Source of the DNA: Temnopleurus reevesii
Taxonomy: Eukaryota > Echinodermata > Echinoidea > Temnopleuroida > Temnopleuridae
NCBI GenBank assembly: GCA_036244855.1
Contig: BQKZ01000103.1
Coordinates: forward strand, 36,456-70,489
Length of the DNA stretch: 34,034 nt
Direction of reading: 5' to 3'
Part shown: positions 9,801 to 16,869 of the stretch, piece after piece
How the letters are laid out: every line of letters begins with the position of its first letter
How positions within the stretch are numbered: position 1 is the stretch's first letter
Notes under the pieces: generated by a model
What the model was told of the DNA's origin: nothing
Seen by the model: only the letters and a program-made list of their open reading frames with translations
Database searches by the model: none
Program-made: the position numbers and the translations under genes

Positions 9801-12038
9801 TTACTAGTATGTCAGCATTTTCCCTCTAATGACAGATCTCGCACAATAAATGACACTCCCTCCTTTTTTTCTGGATTTAACGTTCTCTCGTCTCAAACCA
9901 ACTCCGATGCTTCTAAACAAAATTTCAGAGTGTGGTCACAATAACCTGTGTAAAATTAGTGAATACATATTGTGAGTGTAATCCCAAATTTCATAGGTGA
10001 CCATAGTCACTGAGAGCAGAAGGAACAAAGTACTAGGATAAAATAAACAACATCAGTCCAATAGATACAGGATCACATGTAGAATGTCCCAGATGCAGCT
10101 TTTGTGCAACATTTTCCACAGAATAAAGAGGATGGATTTTTTCAGTCCATCTGGATGTTGTTTGAACTTGAAAGGATGTTATTTACTTTCTCTCAGGCCT
10201 TTTTATTATCTCCTCACAGTTAGTGCATTGCAAAACAGACAAATTGTCTCCAGAAATTCATATAGATGTGCAATGTTGAACCTACATACATTTAGTTTTG
10301 TGATTTTGTGTTGTCCTATTTTTTTAGCAAGCCTGAGTGCTTTTTCTCCCACGGATGAAGGATGGCCGGAGCTGATGAGAGTCAACCCGATGTTATTCTG
10401 GGGTTACCATGATGTTTGGGCATTCCTACGCAATCTATTTGTGCCTTACTGCAGGCTCTATGACAAGGGGTGAGTTACCAAGACGTATGGGTGAGGTACC
10501 GTGATGTATGGCTGACCTTATGATATCTATATTCATGAAGGACAAACTCATAAAAAAATCAGTCTATTCTGATTTATCATGATTGCACAAAAGGCATAAT
10601 TTGAATTTATCATCATCATCATCACCAAAACTATTAGCTGTACCTTCGCTAAATCATATTCATATTCTTCCATCTTCAGCTTCATCATCATCATCCTTAT
10701 CACTGCTTTCAATTTCACCATCATCCCCTTCATCAACATCACCATCATCATCATCATCATCATAATCATCATCATCATTCTTATCATCATCATCATTATC
10801 ACCTTCATCATCACCTTCATCATCATCCTTATCATCATCATCATCATCATCATCATAATCATCATCATCATTCTTATCATCATCATCCTTATCATCATCA
10901 TCATCACCTTCATCATCATCCTTATCATCATCATCATCATCACCACCACCACCACCGTAATCATCATCACCATCACCATCACCACCACCGTAATCATCAC
11001 CATCATCATCATCATAATCACTACCACCACCACCACCGTAATCATCATCACCATCATCATCATCATCACCATCACCGCCACCACCACCGTAATCATCGTC
11101 ACCATCATCATCATCATCATCATCATCATCGTCATCACGAACATAATTATTGATGCTTCTTCCAAACGTCCCAATCAATAAACCTGTGTATATTTTCCTC
11201 TCATTGTAAATACACATCACTAGGAAGCGTATCCACCACATCGCCCAACCCCGCCCTCATGTACACCACCGAGAGGGGCAAAGTGAAGCATCATCCGGCC
11301 TATAAACATCATGACCACCATCATCAATATCATCTCCATTAACATCATCTTCATCATCACCATCATCATCATCGTTAATGTCATTATTGATGCTTCTTCC
11401 AAACGTCACAATCAATAAACTTGTGTATATTTTCCTCTCATTATAGATACACATCACTAGGAAGTGTATCTACCACATCGCCCAACCCCGCCCTCATGTA
11501 CACCACCGAGAGGGGCGAAGTGAAACATCATCCGGCCTACAAACGTCTTAGCCATCATCATCATCATCGTTATTATCATCTTCATCATCACCATCATCAT
11601 CGTCGTTAATATCATCTTCATCATCACTATCATCATCACCGTCATTATCATCATCATCATCATCATCGTTAATATCATCTTCATCATCACCATCATCATC
11701 ATCACTATCATCACCATCACTATCATCACCATCACCATCATCATTGTCAATGTTATCGTTACCATCATCATGATCTACATCATCATCATCATCATCATCA
11801 CCCCATCTTCATCATCATCATCATTGATGCTTCTTCTCCAAGCATATAATAAACCTCTTCACATTTTTTCCTCTATTTTCATTATAGATACACATCACTA
11901 GGAAGTGTGTCTACCACATCGCCCAACCCCGCCCTCATGTACACCACTGAGAGGGGCGAAGTGAAACATCATCCGGCCTATAAACTCCAAGAAGAAGAAC
12001 ACGAGCGTTCAGGGAGGATGCCCTTCTCTCCTAAATGA
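173..12038 (+). CDS. FLAD1: FAD synthase, exons A-J joined (5' end outside window)
   Basis: FAD synthase transfers AMP from ATP to FMN, giving FAD and pyrophosphate, the last step of flavin cofactor synthesis. Ten exons join in frame with matching phases: 173-288, 1639-1779, 2272-2423, 4643-4731, 5501-5713, 6858-6966, 7903-8004, 8945-9066, 10328-10469, 11888-12038. Together they give about 443 residues. Order: the end of a molybdopterin-binding (CinA/MoaB-like) domain with the FPGIPKLM motif (exon B); a Ser/Pro-rich linker (exon E); then a PAPS-reductase-like ATP-pyrophosphatase domain with the [10 protein letters not shown] loop (exon F), GTRQTDPHS (exon H), and FSPTDEGW plus MRVNP (exon I). 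The sequence ends SPK-TGA. The first part of the N-terminal domain is missing because the window starts inside the gene. Exons E, G and I are single; the other seven have extra local copies. Identification rests on domain order and motifs read by eye. Confidence 0.93.
402..470 (+). pseudogene. Partial copy 2 of FLAD1 exon A with donor
   Basis: It repeats 220-288 ([13 protein letters not shown] to LKMAL) with two amino-acid changes (MD to IN) and keeps the gtaaga donor at 471. The 5' 47 bases of the exon and the pyrimidine-rich acceptor are absent. The flanks are GGA/GAG-rich purine sequence. It is either an inert duplicate or a decoy donor. Confidence 0.8.
544..611 (+). pseudogene. Partial copy 3 of FLAD1 exon A, weak donor
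   Basis: It keeps [11 protein letters not shown] but changes the end to LPPLKMDL. The donor has decayed to gttaga. It is the most diverged of the four copies and has no acceptor. Confidence 0.75.
667..729 (+). pseudogene. Partial copy 4 of FLAD1 exon A with donor
   Basis: The protein-level sequence from [11 protein letters not shown] to LKMAL is identical to exon A; the few base differences are silent. The gtaaga donor at 730 is intact. The 5' part of the exon and the acceptor are missing. Confidence 0.8.
1329..1431 (+). pseudogene. Decayed copy of FLAD1 exon B
   Basis: The acceptor ttttccag is intact and the frame reads [10 protein letters not shown] as in exon B. A 9-base in-frame deletion removes part of [12 protein letters not shown] has become FRGIPKPK, and the reading then runs into a TGA with no donor. 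It lies directly upstream of the good exon B. Confidence 0.8.
1639..1779 (+). CDS. FLAD1: FLAD1 exon B (used)
   Basis: The acceptor is tttaccag and the donor is gtttgt at 1780. It is 141 bases, 47 codons, phase 0 at both ends. It encodes [20 protein letters not shown] to VAFLSLK, including FPGIPKLM, the loop that closes the molybdopterin-binding-like fold (PGxPxxM pattern of the CinA/MoaB family). Confidence 0.9.
1965..2017 (+). pseudogene. Partial copy of exon B 3' end plus donor
   Basis: gagctttcctcttgctaaag followed by gtttgtaatc repeats the last 20 bases of exon B, its donor and the next 30 bases of intron. A third, worse copy may lie near 2065-2090. Confidence 0.7.
2272..2423 (+). CDS. 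FLAD1: FLAD1 exon C (copy 1 of a 120-bp array)
   Basis: The acceptor tttacag is at 2265-2271 and the donor gtaaga at 2424. It encodes [19 protein letters not shown], then [20 protein letters not shown] and [11 protein letters not shown], ending two bases into a Ser codon completed by exon D. It is the only copy with a true acceptor and the 5' half of the exon. Confidence 0.9.
2319..3265 (+). repeat. 120-bp tandem array of exon C 3' part plus donor, 8 copies
   Basis: Exactly 120-bp periodicity, with exon parts at 2329-2423, 2449-2543, 2569-2663, 2689-2783, 2809-2903, 2929-3023, 3049-3143 and 3169-3263. Each unit holds 95 exon bases, gtaagag and a short linker (the last has gtatgc). Copies 1-2 and 3-8 form two sequence groups. 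The ten exon differences between the groups are all in third codon positions and all silent. Read straight through, each junction holds a TAA stop, and no copy after the first has a pyrimidine-rich acceptor. Confidence 0.95.
3269..3446 (+). mobile_element. MITE with CAGGGAATAATTTT ends, inside the exon C array
   Basis: Inverted ends cagggaataatttt and aaaatgattccctg enclose 178 bp. It begins 5 nt after the donor gt of array copy 8 and separates copy 8 from copy 9. A relative lies at 22428-22598. The superfamily is uncertain: the CAGGG start would suit hAT, but I see no clean 8-bp target duplication. Confidence 0.65.
3447..3577 (+). pseudogene. Ninth, diverged copy of exon C unit
   Basis: gtaagatatctacatgtaca begins the copy, followed by 95 exon bases (3481-3575) in the same frame: [20 protein letters not shown], then [11 protein letters not shown] and gtaag. 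It has several amino-acid replacements, unlike copies 2-8, so it is older or unconstrained. Confidence 0.8.
3792..4306. mobile_element. Inverted-repeat element in FLAD1 intron C-D
   Basis: agcccaagtacagttttggt at the left and its complement (accaaaactgtacttgggct) at the right bound about 515 bp of AT-rich, non-coding sequence. It looks like a non-autonomous DNA transposon. No target duplication could be fixed with confidence. Confidence 0.6.
4643..4731 (+). CDS. FLAD1: FLAD1 exon D (copy 1, used)
   Basis: The acceptor is tgtttacag and the donor gtaagt. The exon completes a Ser codon, encodes [20 protein letters not shown] then SELLTMLPQ, and ends one base into the next codon. It closes the N-terminal domain. 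Confidence 0.9.
4852..4882. repeat. Poly-G run with one N
   Basis: Thirty or so G with an ambiguous base at 4864. It lies between exon D copy 1 and copy 2. Its length is unlikely to be accurate in the assembly. Confidence 0.9.
4898..4962 (+). pseudogene. Copy 2 of FLAD1 exon D, deleted and stopped
   Basis: The acceptor tttgcag and donor gtaagt are both intact. 24 bases (LTMECEDE) are missing, and the first Tyr codon is TAG in the exon's own frame. The remainder reads close to [13 protein letters not shown]. Confidence 0.8.
5119..5206 (+). pseudogene. Copy 3 of FLAD1 exon D, one-base frameshift
   Basis: The acceptor tttgcag and donor gtaagt are kept. The body reads [20 protein letters not shown] then LTMLPQ, but one base is lost near the start, which shifts the frame from exon C and meets TGA. 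Reading past the donor stays open to a TGA at 5296-5298, so a retained-intron end is conceivable but unproven. Confidence 0.75.
5501..5713 (+). CDS. FLAD1: FLAD1 exon E (interdomain linker)
   Basis: The acceptor tctaactccag is good and the donor is gtattt. It encodes [20 protein letters not shown] followed by a Ser/Pro/Gly-rich stretch (SRPGTSSEP to NGSPAEVQG) and THVTTAVQ. The low-complexity middle suggests a flexible linker between the two domains. No second copy was seen. Confidence 0.85.
5906..6179. mobile_element. Tc1/mariner-type MITE
   Basis: The 25-bp ends start CAGTTGTGCCTAAAAGTAT and finish with the inverse ATACTTTTAGGCACAACTG, flanked by TA on both sides (5904-5905, 6180-6181). 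It is 274 bp with no transposase frame. The TA duplication and CAGTTG start are typical of Tc1/mariner derivatives. Confidence 0.85.
6196..6370. mobile_element. pogo/Tigger-like MITE, copy 1
   Basis: It runs from CAGTCAAAACCTTGTTTTAA to the GACTG end between TA dinucleotides (6194-6195, 6371-6372), 175 bp. The GTTATAACGAGG-type inner motif recurs. A second copy of the same length lies at 12965-13139 in the opposite orientation. Confidence 0.8.
6858..6966 (+). CDS. FLAD1: FLAD1 exon F (ATP-binding loop)
   Basis: The acceptor is ctactccacag and the donor gttagt. It reads [20 protein letters not shown] then [27 protein letters not shown] is the SGGKDS-like pyrophosphatase loop that binds the ATP phosphates in the PAPS-reductase-like fold. 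Confidence 0.92.
7051..7100 (+). pseudogene. Partial copy of FLAD1 exon F 3' half plus donor
   Basis: The frame reads [17 protein letters not shown] with Asp of the loop changed to Gly, followed by gttagt as in the parent. The 5' half and acceptor are absent. Confidence 0.8.
7158..7475 (+). mobile_element. tRNA-derived SINE
   Basis: The head has tRNA-like promoter boxes: an A-box-like stretch around 7165-7180 and a B box ggtttgaatcc at about 7205-7215. The body ends in gaaataaatataaattgaat, a LINE-style tail. A shorter relative with ggttcaaatc at about 7012-7022 sits between exon F and its copy, which suggests the SINE was present before the exon F duplication. Confidence 0.55.
7790..7885 (+). 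repeat. LINE/SINE-like 3' tail
   Basis: acaagggctaccctgtataa followed by (gaagacctaa) and (aataaat) repeats resembles the 3' end of CR1/L2-type retroelements. No coding part is attached. Confidence 0.35.
7903..8004 (+). CDS. FLAD1: FLAD1 exon G
   Basis: The acceptor tcttttgtttag is strong and the donor is gtaaga. It completes Arg and encodes [20 protein letters not shown] then [13 protein letters not shown]. Phase 2 out joins exon H. A single copy. Confidence 0.92.
8532..8801. mobile_element. Inverted-repeat element with TGTAGCAGGG ends
   Basis: tgtagcaggg at the left and ccctgctaca at the right bound 270 bp. Inner motifs cttgccc and gggcaag are inverted. Internal sequence (ctaattgggctt, gatcttgcaactggata, attcgggcaag) recurs at about 24425-24640. 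It is probably a hAT-like non-autonomous element. Confidence 0.6.
8945..9066 (+). CDS. FLAD1: FLAD1 exon H (copy 1, used)
   Basis: The acceptor is ttaccaacag and the donor gtattt. It reads [20 protein letters not shown] then [26 protein letters not shown] is the conserved GxRxxD-type loop of the FAD synthetase domain. Confidence 0.92.
9176..9232 (+). pseudogene. Copy 2 of FLAD1 exon H, internally deleted
   Basis: gcattatgggaaatgaa joins directly to cagtgctgatgggaacgagg, so the middle (KSHPAIK) is lost; the gtatgt donor is retained. About 100 bp of the following intron is repeated too (tctcctttctctag, ctgaagtggggttacactga). Confidence 0.8.
9375..9434 (+). pseudogene. Copy 3 of FLAD1 exon H, 3' half plus donor
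   Basis: It reads [19 protein letters not shown] with the key Arg of GTRQTD changed to Met, then donor gtatgt. An AG precedes it (atacag), but splicing from exon G there would be out of frame. The intron downstream repeats as well. Confidence 0.8.
10328..10469 (+). CDS. FLAD1: FLAD1 exon I
   Basis: The acceptor tatttttttag is strong and the donor is gtgagt. It encodes [40 protein letters not shown] and [14 protein letters not shown] and RVNP are typical of the eukaryotic FAD synthetase domain. No second copy was found. Confidence 0.93.
11210..11306 (+). pseudogene. Copy 1 of FLAD1 last exon, acceptor lost
   Basis: The coding part is intact: [20 protein letters not shown], then [12 protein letters not shown], running into the CAT repeat. 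The acceptor, tattatag in the other copies, is ttgtaaa here, so it cannot be spliced normally. Confidence 0.82.
11447..11609 (+). CDS. FLAD1: Possible alternative last exon of FLAD1 with His-rich tail
   Basis: The acceptor cctctcattatag is intact and in the same phase as exon J. It encodes [32 protein letters not shown], then runs through CAT repeat as [13 protein letters not shown] and HHHHHHRR before TAA at 11607. A polyadenylation signal aataaa lies at about 11848. It could make a FLAD1 form with a His-rich end, or be an inert duplicate; transcripts would decide. Confidence 0.4.
11888..12038 (+). CDS. FLAD1: FLAD1 exon J, last coding exon (used)
   Basis: The acceptor is tttcattatag. It completes Gly and encodes [40 protein letters not shown] and SGRMPFSPK, then TGA. 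It is chosen as the real end because only this copy leaves the CAT repeat and has a non-repetitive acidic/basic C-terminus. Confidence 0.88.
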
Positions 12039-12150
12039 TGATAATTTCATCCTTCCTCTTGGACTATCTTTTCTCAGGTGCAAAAATATGTTTTAATTTT
12101 CCAAATCCAATTCCTTGTTTCTGTCCTTTCCCCAGCAGGAAGCATACAAG

Positions 12151-12439
12151 CATACCTGTCAACCTTTCAAAATGAAAAATCCTACTCTTAGATTACAACA
12201 AAATTATTTTACTTGCAATAAGATGGGAAAAAAAATCTTACTCTAAATAAAAGTGAAGTCAAACAGGAGCTTGAGCTTTCGATCCTAGCAGAATCTTAAT
12301 CATAAGCAAAATGACTAAGTAAAAGTTTCTGAAAACATGCATGAAAGTATGCTGTTATTTTCTCACAATCTTACTCGTCAATAAAAGAAATCTTATTAGT
12401 TGTTTTTACGTGCAGAAATCTTACTGGTTGGCAGGAATG
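12151..12439. mobile_element. MITE with CATACCTGTCAACC ends, 6-bp target duplication
   Basis: The left end catacctgtcaacc pairs with the right end ggttggcaggaatg; 289 bp. Flanks tacaag and tactag agree at five of six bases. It belongs with the elements at 12468, 19191, 19397 and 23676 by its ends and its 6-bp duplication. Confidence 0.7.
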
Positions 12440-12467
12440 TACTAGCTAACTATTACTAATCCCTGTT

Positions 12468-12668
12468 CATAGCTGCCAACTGTTACTAATTTTTTAGTAA
12501 ATATTACTAATTTTAAGCGTAAATTTGTAATGTTTTGTGTAAAATTCACAAGAGATTACTAATTTTGACCACATAAGTACCATTCATTTCAATGTATAAT
12601 ATGTGAAGATTACTAATTTATGGGAGGATTATTACTAATTTCCACTGTCTCATGTTGGCAGCTATATG
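12468..12668. mobile_element. MITE with CATAGCTGCCAAC ends, copy 1
   Basis: Ends catagctgccaac and gttggcagctatatg enclose a body with repeated attactaattt. Flanks cctgtt and cctctt (one mismatch) are a 6-bp target duplication. 19191-19379 is the same family in the opposite orientation. Confidence 0.75.
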
Positions 12669-12964
12669 CCTCTTCCATTCTTGGTCCCTTCCTGCCAACT
12701 TTACAAAGCGCCTTCATGTAAAGTTCTTTACTAATGTGCAATGAAACATGTCAATATTTACTAATTGCCTTCTGGAGAATGAGTATGAGAGGATGTGCTT
12801 GCCTGAACGTCTAAAGTCCAATACCGATGACCATCATGATATCGTGTATTCAAAGATATTTTCATGTTTTGGAACCAGTTTGACGAGAAAAATTATGTTT
12901 AGAATAATTGTCACCAACAAATTAAAAAACTTTTTAAAATCATGACCCTCAAATGTTAAATATA

Positions 12965-13139
12965 CAGTCTAACCTCGTTATAACAAGGTTGTTGGGACCA
13001 GAAAAATTACCTCTTTATATTGAAACCTTGTTATATCAGGGCCAATATCCGATACAATACAAAGAGATGGGACCAAGACAATTACCTTGTTATAACGAGA
13101 CCTCGTTATATCAGTGCTCTTTATAACGAGGTTTGACTG
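12965..13139. mobile_element. pogo/Tigger-like MITE, copy 2
   Basis: CAGTCTAACCTCGTTATAAC at the left and the inverse GTTATAACGAGG...GACTG form at the right; 175 bp with TA on both sides. It is the same element and length as 6196-6370, inverted relative to it. Confidence 0.82.
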
Positions 13140-13141
13140 TA

Positions 13142-13913
13142 TTATATATATTATTCCTTAAAAGTGATGATGTATGAGAGGTTACATAATAGGAAGTAAA
13201 CTAAGTTTAATATTTAGGAGCATTATTTCTTGTGTTTTAGTCTATGCGCTCATATGTTCAAGCTCATTAAAAATAAATAATGAATTTGCAAAACTTCAGA
13301 TTTTCGTGGTTACTACCCAATAGCATTCCACAATAATTTTCAGCTGCTTGTTTGTTTTTCATTTTTGCCTGTAGAAGTGTATAATTTTCATATCATCTAG
13401 ATATTTTATACTTTGGGGAATTATGTAGAATTTTATACAGAGTGGGTTACAGCAATTTAACCACTTGAACATGTAAGATGAATTACGTGAACATTAAGAG
13501 ACTCGTGAATAAAAAACTTTGAGCACTAACAATTCCATTAGTTGGAATGAAATGAACTATGTTATACTCTTTGCTCTTGAATAAATCATAATACTCAATT
13601 TTTGTTTTGTATTTGAAGAATTCCCTTGTTTGCAGATATTTTTTAAAGACGTTATATTATGCTATGACTGTGGTCATAAATCATATGATTAGAAATACAG
13701 GTATATGATAACATGCTATGCATGCAATGGCTGATGTATGTATGATATTGTGCCATTGTAAATTATAGATATTTTGTAAGAGGATATAATTATTGCAAAG
13801 CAATAAATGAAAGAATATATGTATCAGAAATGAAAGTGTTTTATAATCAAATTAGTTCTAACTTTTGTAGATTTTAGTGATTAGCCCCCTAGACCCTAGA
13901 AACAGCCCCAGTG
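13142..13913. other. AT-rich spacer, nothing recognised
   Basis: No open frame of note, no splice-linked exon and no clear repeat. Part of it may be FLAD1 3' UTR: aataaa occurs several times downstream of the stop, but none can be chosen from sequence alone. Confidence 0.5.
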
Positions 13914-14420
13914 AGCTTTATGGAAAACAAATTATTTCTGAATTTGTATAAAAACTTGGACACTTTGGGAAACAGAGAAAGGTGCATTTAATATGCAGAG
14001 GTTGTCTTACCAGCATGGAAGGACGTGGGCCTAACCCAATGTAAAGATTTCAATCAATGCACTATCAATTGAAACTTTTTAGCAACAACCCAATATATTT
14101 CGCGAAATGTTTACGGGTATTTTTCAGGAAAAAATTAAAAAGAGCCCTTGGAAATAAAAAAAAAAAGAAGAAATTTTTTGCCTGACGTGAACACATGCGG
14201 AGAGTTTACCATGTAAACTTACACAAAAGCTCGCCCCCTATTGGGTTGTTGCTAAAAAATTTCAATTGATAGTGCATTGATTGAAATCTTTACATTGGGT
14301 TAGGCCCACGTCCTTCCATGCTGGTAAGACAACCTCTGCATATTAAATGCACCTTTCTCTGTTTCCCAAAGTGTCCAAGTTTTTATACAAATTCAGAAAT
14401 AATTTGTTTTACATAAAGCT
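13914..14420. repeat. Near-perfect palindrome, 182-bp arms
   Basis: The arms 13914-14095 and 14239-14420 are inverse copies with very few differences, around a 143-bp unpaired centre. The inner arm ends contain gcaacaaccc / gggttgttgc. It is non-coding and is either a foldback element or a recent inverted duplication. Confidence 0.92.
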
Positions 14421-15048
14421 GTTTGTAGGTCTATGCACGACTCTACGCACGTCTTGTAACCCTTTCCAGTATCAAGTGACCGTTATGTCGCAAAGTTAGC
14501 AACTGTGAAAGGATGACCAGTTATGCGCAGTTGGGCGGAGATGTAGAGAGAGCCTCATGAAAGACAATCCTGAACTGAAATACCACAGTCATAATAACGC
14601 TCAAATTTAAAGGAAGAAAACTAGATCTTGCATGGTGTAGGGTTAATAATAGCGAATTTCATTAATCCAAAAACCCTAAATCTGTGGCTTTTTCAAACCA
14701 GGCAAATACCGTCCAATAATGACATTACCCGGAACCCCAATAACAGTATCTCACCCAGAAGTATTCCTCAAAGACCATAGCATATTGGAATTTGATACCG
14801 GACAATTTCTTGCACATGCAAAAGCAGTGGGATGTCCATGTAACATAGTTAAATTTTTGTATACCTGTACCTTCAAATCCAGAAAAGATTTCAAATCCAA
14901 ATGTGTATAACTGAGAAAAAAAAAAGCAATTTTCATCAATAGATCAAAGCTTAAGATCTTAATTGATCTTCATGGAGAAGTGACAACGTGGATCACTACG
15001 TTACATGGACTTTGCATGAAAAGTGGACCCAACCCCATGGAAATACCC

Positions 15049-15233
15049 TTATCTTTCAACAAATAGTCCTGAAAAGGACTGAGCAAGAGCTCGAAAAAGA
15101 TTAACAAAAAACGCAATGTTCCAAGTAGAATTTACCTACGGACCAGTTAGTTAATTCTACTTGGAACGTCTTTTTAAAAAAATCTTTTTCGCCCTCTTGC
15201 TCAGTCGTTTGAGGACTATTTCTTAAAAGATAA
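15049..15233. repeat. Imperfect inverted repeat, about 80-bp arms
   Basis: ttatctttcaacaaatagtc pairs with gactatttcttaaaagataa. The inner halves gttccaagtagaatt and aattctacttggaac are perfect. It resembles a small foldback element. Confidence 0.75.
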
Positions 15234-15284
15234 CCCGACATCGCAAATCTTTTTTTAATACTTAAAATTACAGTTCTCTGATAT

Positions 15285-15870
15285 GTTAAAGGGATGAATA
15301 GGCGAAAGGGGAGAGAAGAAGGAATGATAAAGGAAGAGGAAGGAAACGCAAGAATGGAGAGATGGACGGGGAATGAGGGAGAGGAGGAAGGAGAGAGAAA
15401 AGAGAAAGGTGAGGTAGAGAAGGATGAAAGAAGAAGTAAGAGAGAGGACTGAAGGAGAATGGAGGCGGAGTAAGGGGACAAGAAGAGAACATAAAAAGAA
15501 GGAAAAATGAGTGGGAAAAGGAAGGAGACAAAGGGAGGAGACAGGGGTGGAAAAATAAAGAGGACAGAGGAATGGGGAGGAAGATAAGGATGGAAGAAGA
15601 CAAGATTAAAACATAACTGAAGTAAGTGGAATATTGGAGAGGAGGCAGATGAGGAGGAAGCAAAATTAGGAGGAAAGGGAAGAAAGGGAGACAATTGAAG
15701 GAGTACTGAGAAGGAAGGATAAAGGAGGGGAACAAAGGAAATTCTTGAGGAAGAGTGATGAGAAGATGATGTGAGATAAAGGAGAGAAGGGAGAAGGAAG
15801 AACAACAAAAGAATGATGAGGACAAAGCAGAGGAGAAAGATGAAGAAAAGAAGGAAGATTGAAGAAGAAA
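15285..15870. repeat. Polypurine tract, about 585 bp
   Basis: The + strand is made almost only of A and G (agg, gaa, gag motifs). The long Ser/Phe/Leu/Pro-rich minus-strand frames are its translation, not a gene. Confidence 0.88.
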
Positions 15871-16175
15871 AGAAGCAAAGCCTATCTAACACAATTTGCG
15901 AGTTGGCTAAATCAATAAATAGAGTTTTGAGAAACAAAGACAGAATGAACTGAATATTATTTTTTTTTAATTTATTTTGTTTTCAAAATGAAACAGGCAA
16001 GAAAATGTGAGGCATCATAATCATCAAAATTCCAAAATAGTTACATAATATAAATTATAAAGTAATGCTATGAAATGTAATGAGATAAACATTCTAATTT
16101 TAAATAATATATGAACTAGTTACAGTACTAGTGTACATAGCATGTCACAATTAGACTGAATTCTCTGGTGTTTTC

Positions 16176-16348
16176 GATTTCAGTCAATAGTGACGAAGGG
16201 CACGTCAACCGGAAGTAGTACATCATAGTTTTGCGCGTCTGCTCATTGTTCTGTGCACAACTAGCTGTAACGTCACAATGAGCAGATGCGCAAAACTATG
16301 ATGTACTACTTCCGGTTGACGTGCCCTTCGTCACGCTTGACTGAAATC
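16176..16348. repeat. Near-perfect palindrome, 74-bp arms
   Basis: The arms 16176-16249 and 16275-16348 differ at only a few positions and are separated by 25 bases. They contain gtgacgaagggcacgtcaac and ccggaagtag. It is more GC-rich than its surroundings and may be a MITE. Confidence 0.9.
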
Positions 16349-16450
16349 CATAACATCATACTGTAAACCCTAGAACTCCATGCACTATTTATTTTGCAAA
16401 ATGTTGAATAAATTACAGATTATTATGTGATAATTTACAGTCCATTGATG

Positions 16451-16540
16451 GAATATTAATGACTCTTCTATGAATATTAATGACTCTTCTATGAATATTA
16501 ATGACTCTTCTATGAATATTAATGACTCTTCTATGAATAA
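16451..16540. repeat. 21-bp tandem repeat, 4 units
   Basis: The unit gaatattaatgactcttcta(t) starts at 16451, 16472, 16493 and 16514. A second short tandem, gtagaatatacccgtgt x2, follows at about 16592-16624. Confidence 0.95.
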
Positions 16541-16869
16541 ATAGAATTTTGGAAATACTGGCTTTGGTAGGCTAAACCAAAGCTCTTTATGTAGAATATA
16601 CCCGTGTGTAGAATATACCCGTGTGAATCATAAAGTCACAATTTACCACTTGCGGATAGTCGCATAAAAAAACGCTACAATACTTTATAACTATACTTTG
16701 CTAGACTAGTCATTAGATATGATTACAGTACCAAAAAATAATGAAAAACATTCTGTCAATAACATAATTTTGATGCTGAAAATCATTGATAAGTACTGAT
16801 TGATATAAATCATTCAACGATTCCAAATTCAAAATAAAAACTAGATGAATCCTCGACCGCGCACGGTCG

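Larger units (their letters stand above)
10600..11830. repeat. (CAT/ATG)n satellite interleaved with exon J copies
   Basis: Three blocks of imperfect CAT/CAC trinucleotides: about 10605-11145, 11306-11385 and 11555-11830, separated by copies of the last FLAD1 exon. The long Asp- or Met-rich minus-strand translations are repeat products. The repeat flank and exon were amplified together, since each exon copy is followed by a CAT block and preceded by caatcaataaac. Confidence 0.92.

Noticed and set aside
10548..11771. Long minus-strand frames rich in Asp or Met
   Set aside because: They are translations of the CAT/ATG microsatellite.
14719..14910. 63-codon frame beginning MTLPGTPITVSHPEVF
   Set aside because: It looks protein-like and is preceded by an AG, but no donor, partner exon or family could be recognised; it may be a transposon fragment.
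15101..15937. 278-codon minus-strand frame and overlapping Ser/Leu/Phe frames
   Set aside because: They follow a polypurine tract; the composition is that of the repeat and there is no domain.
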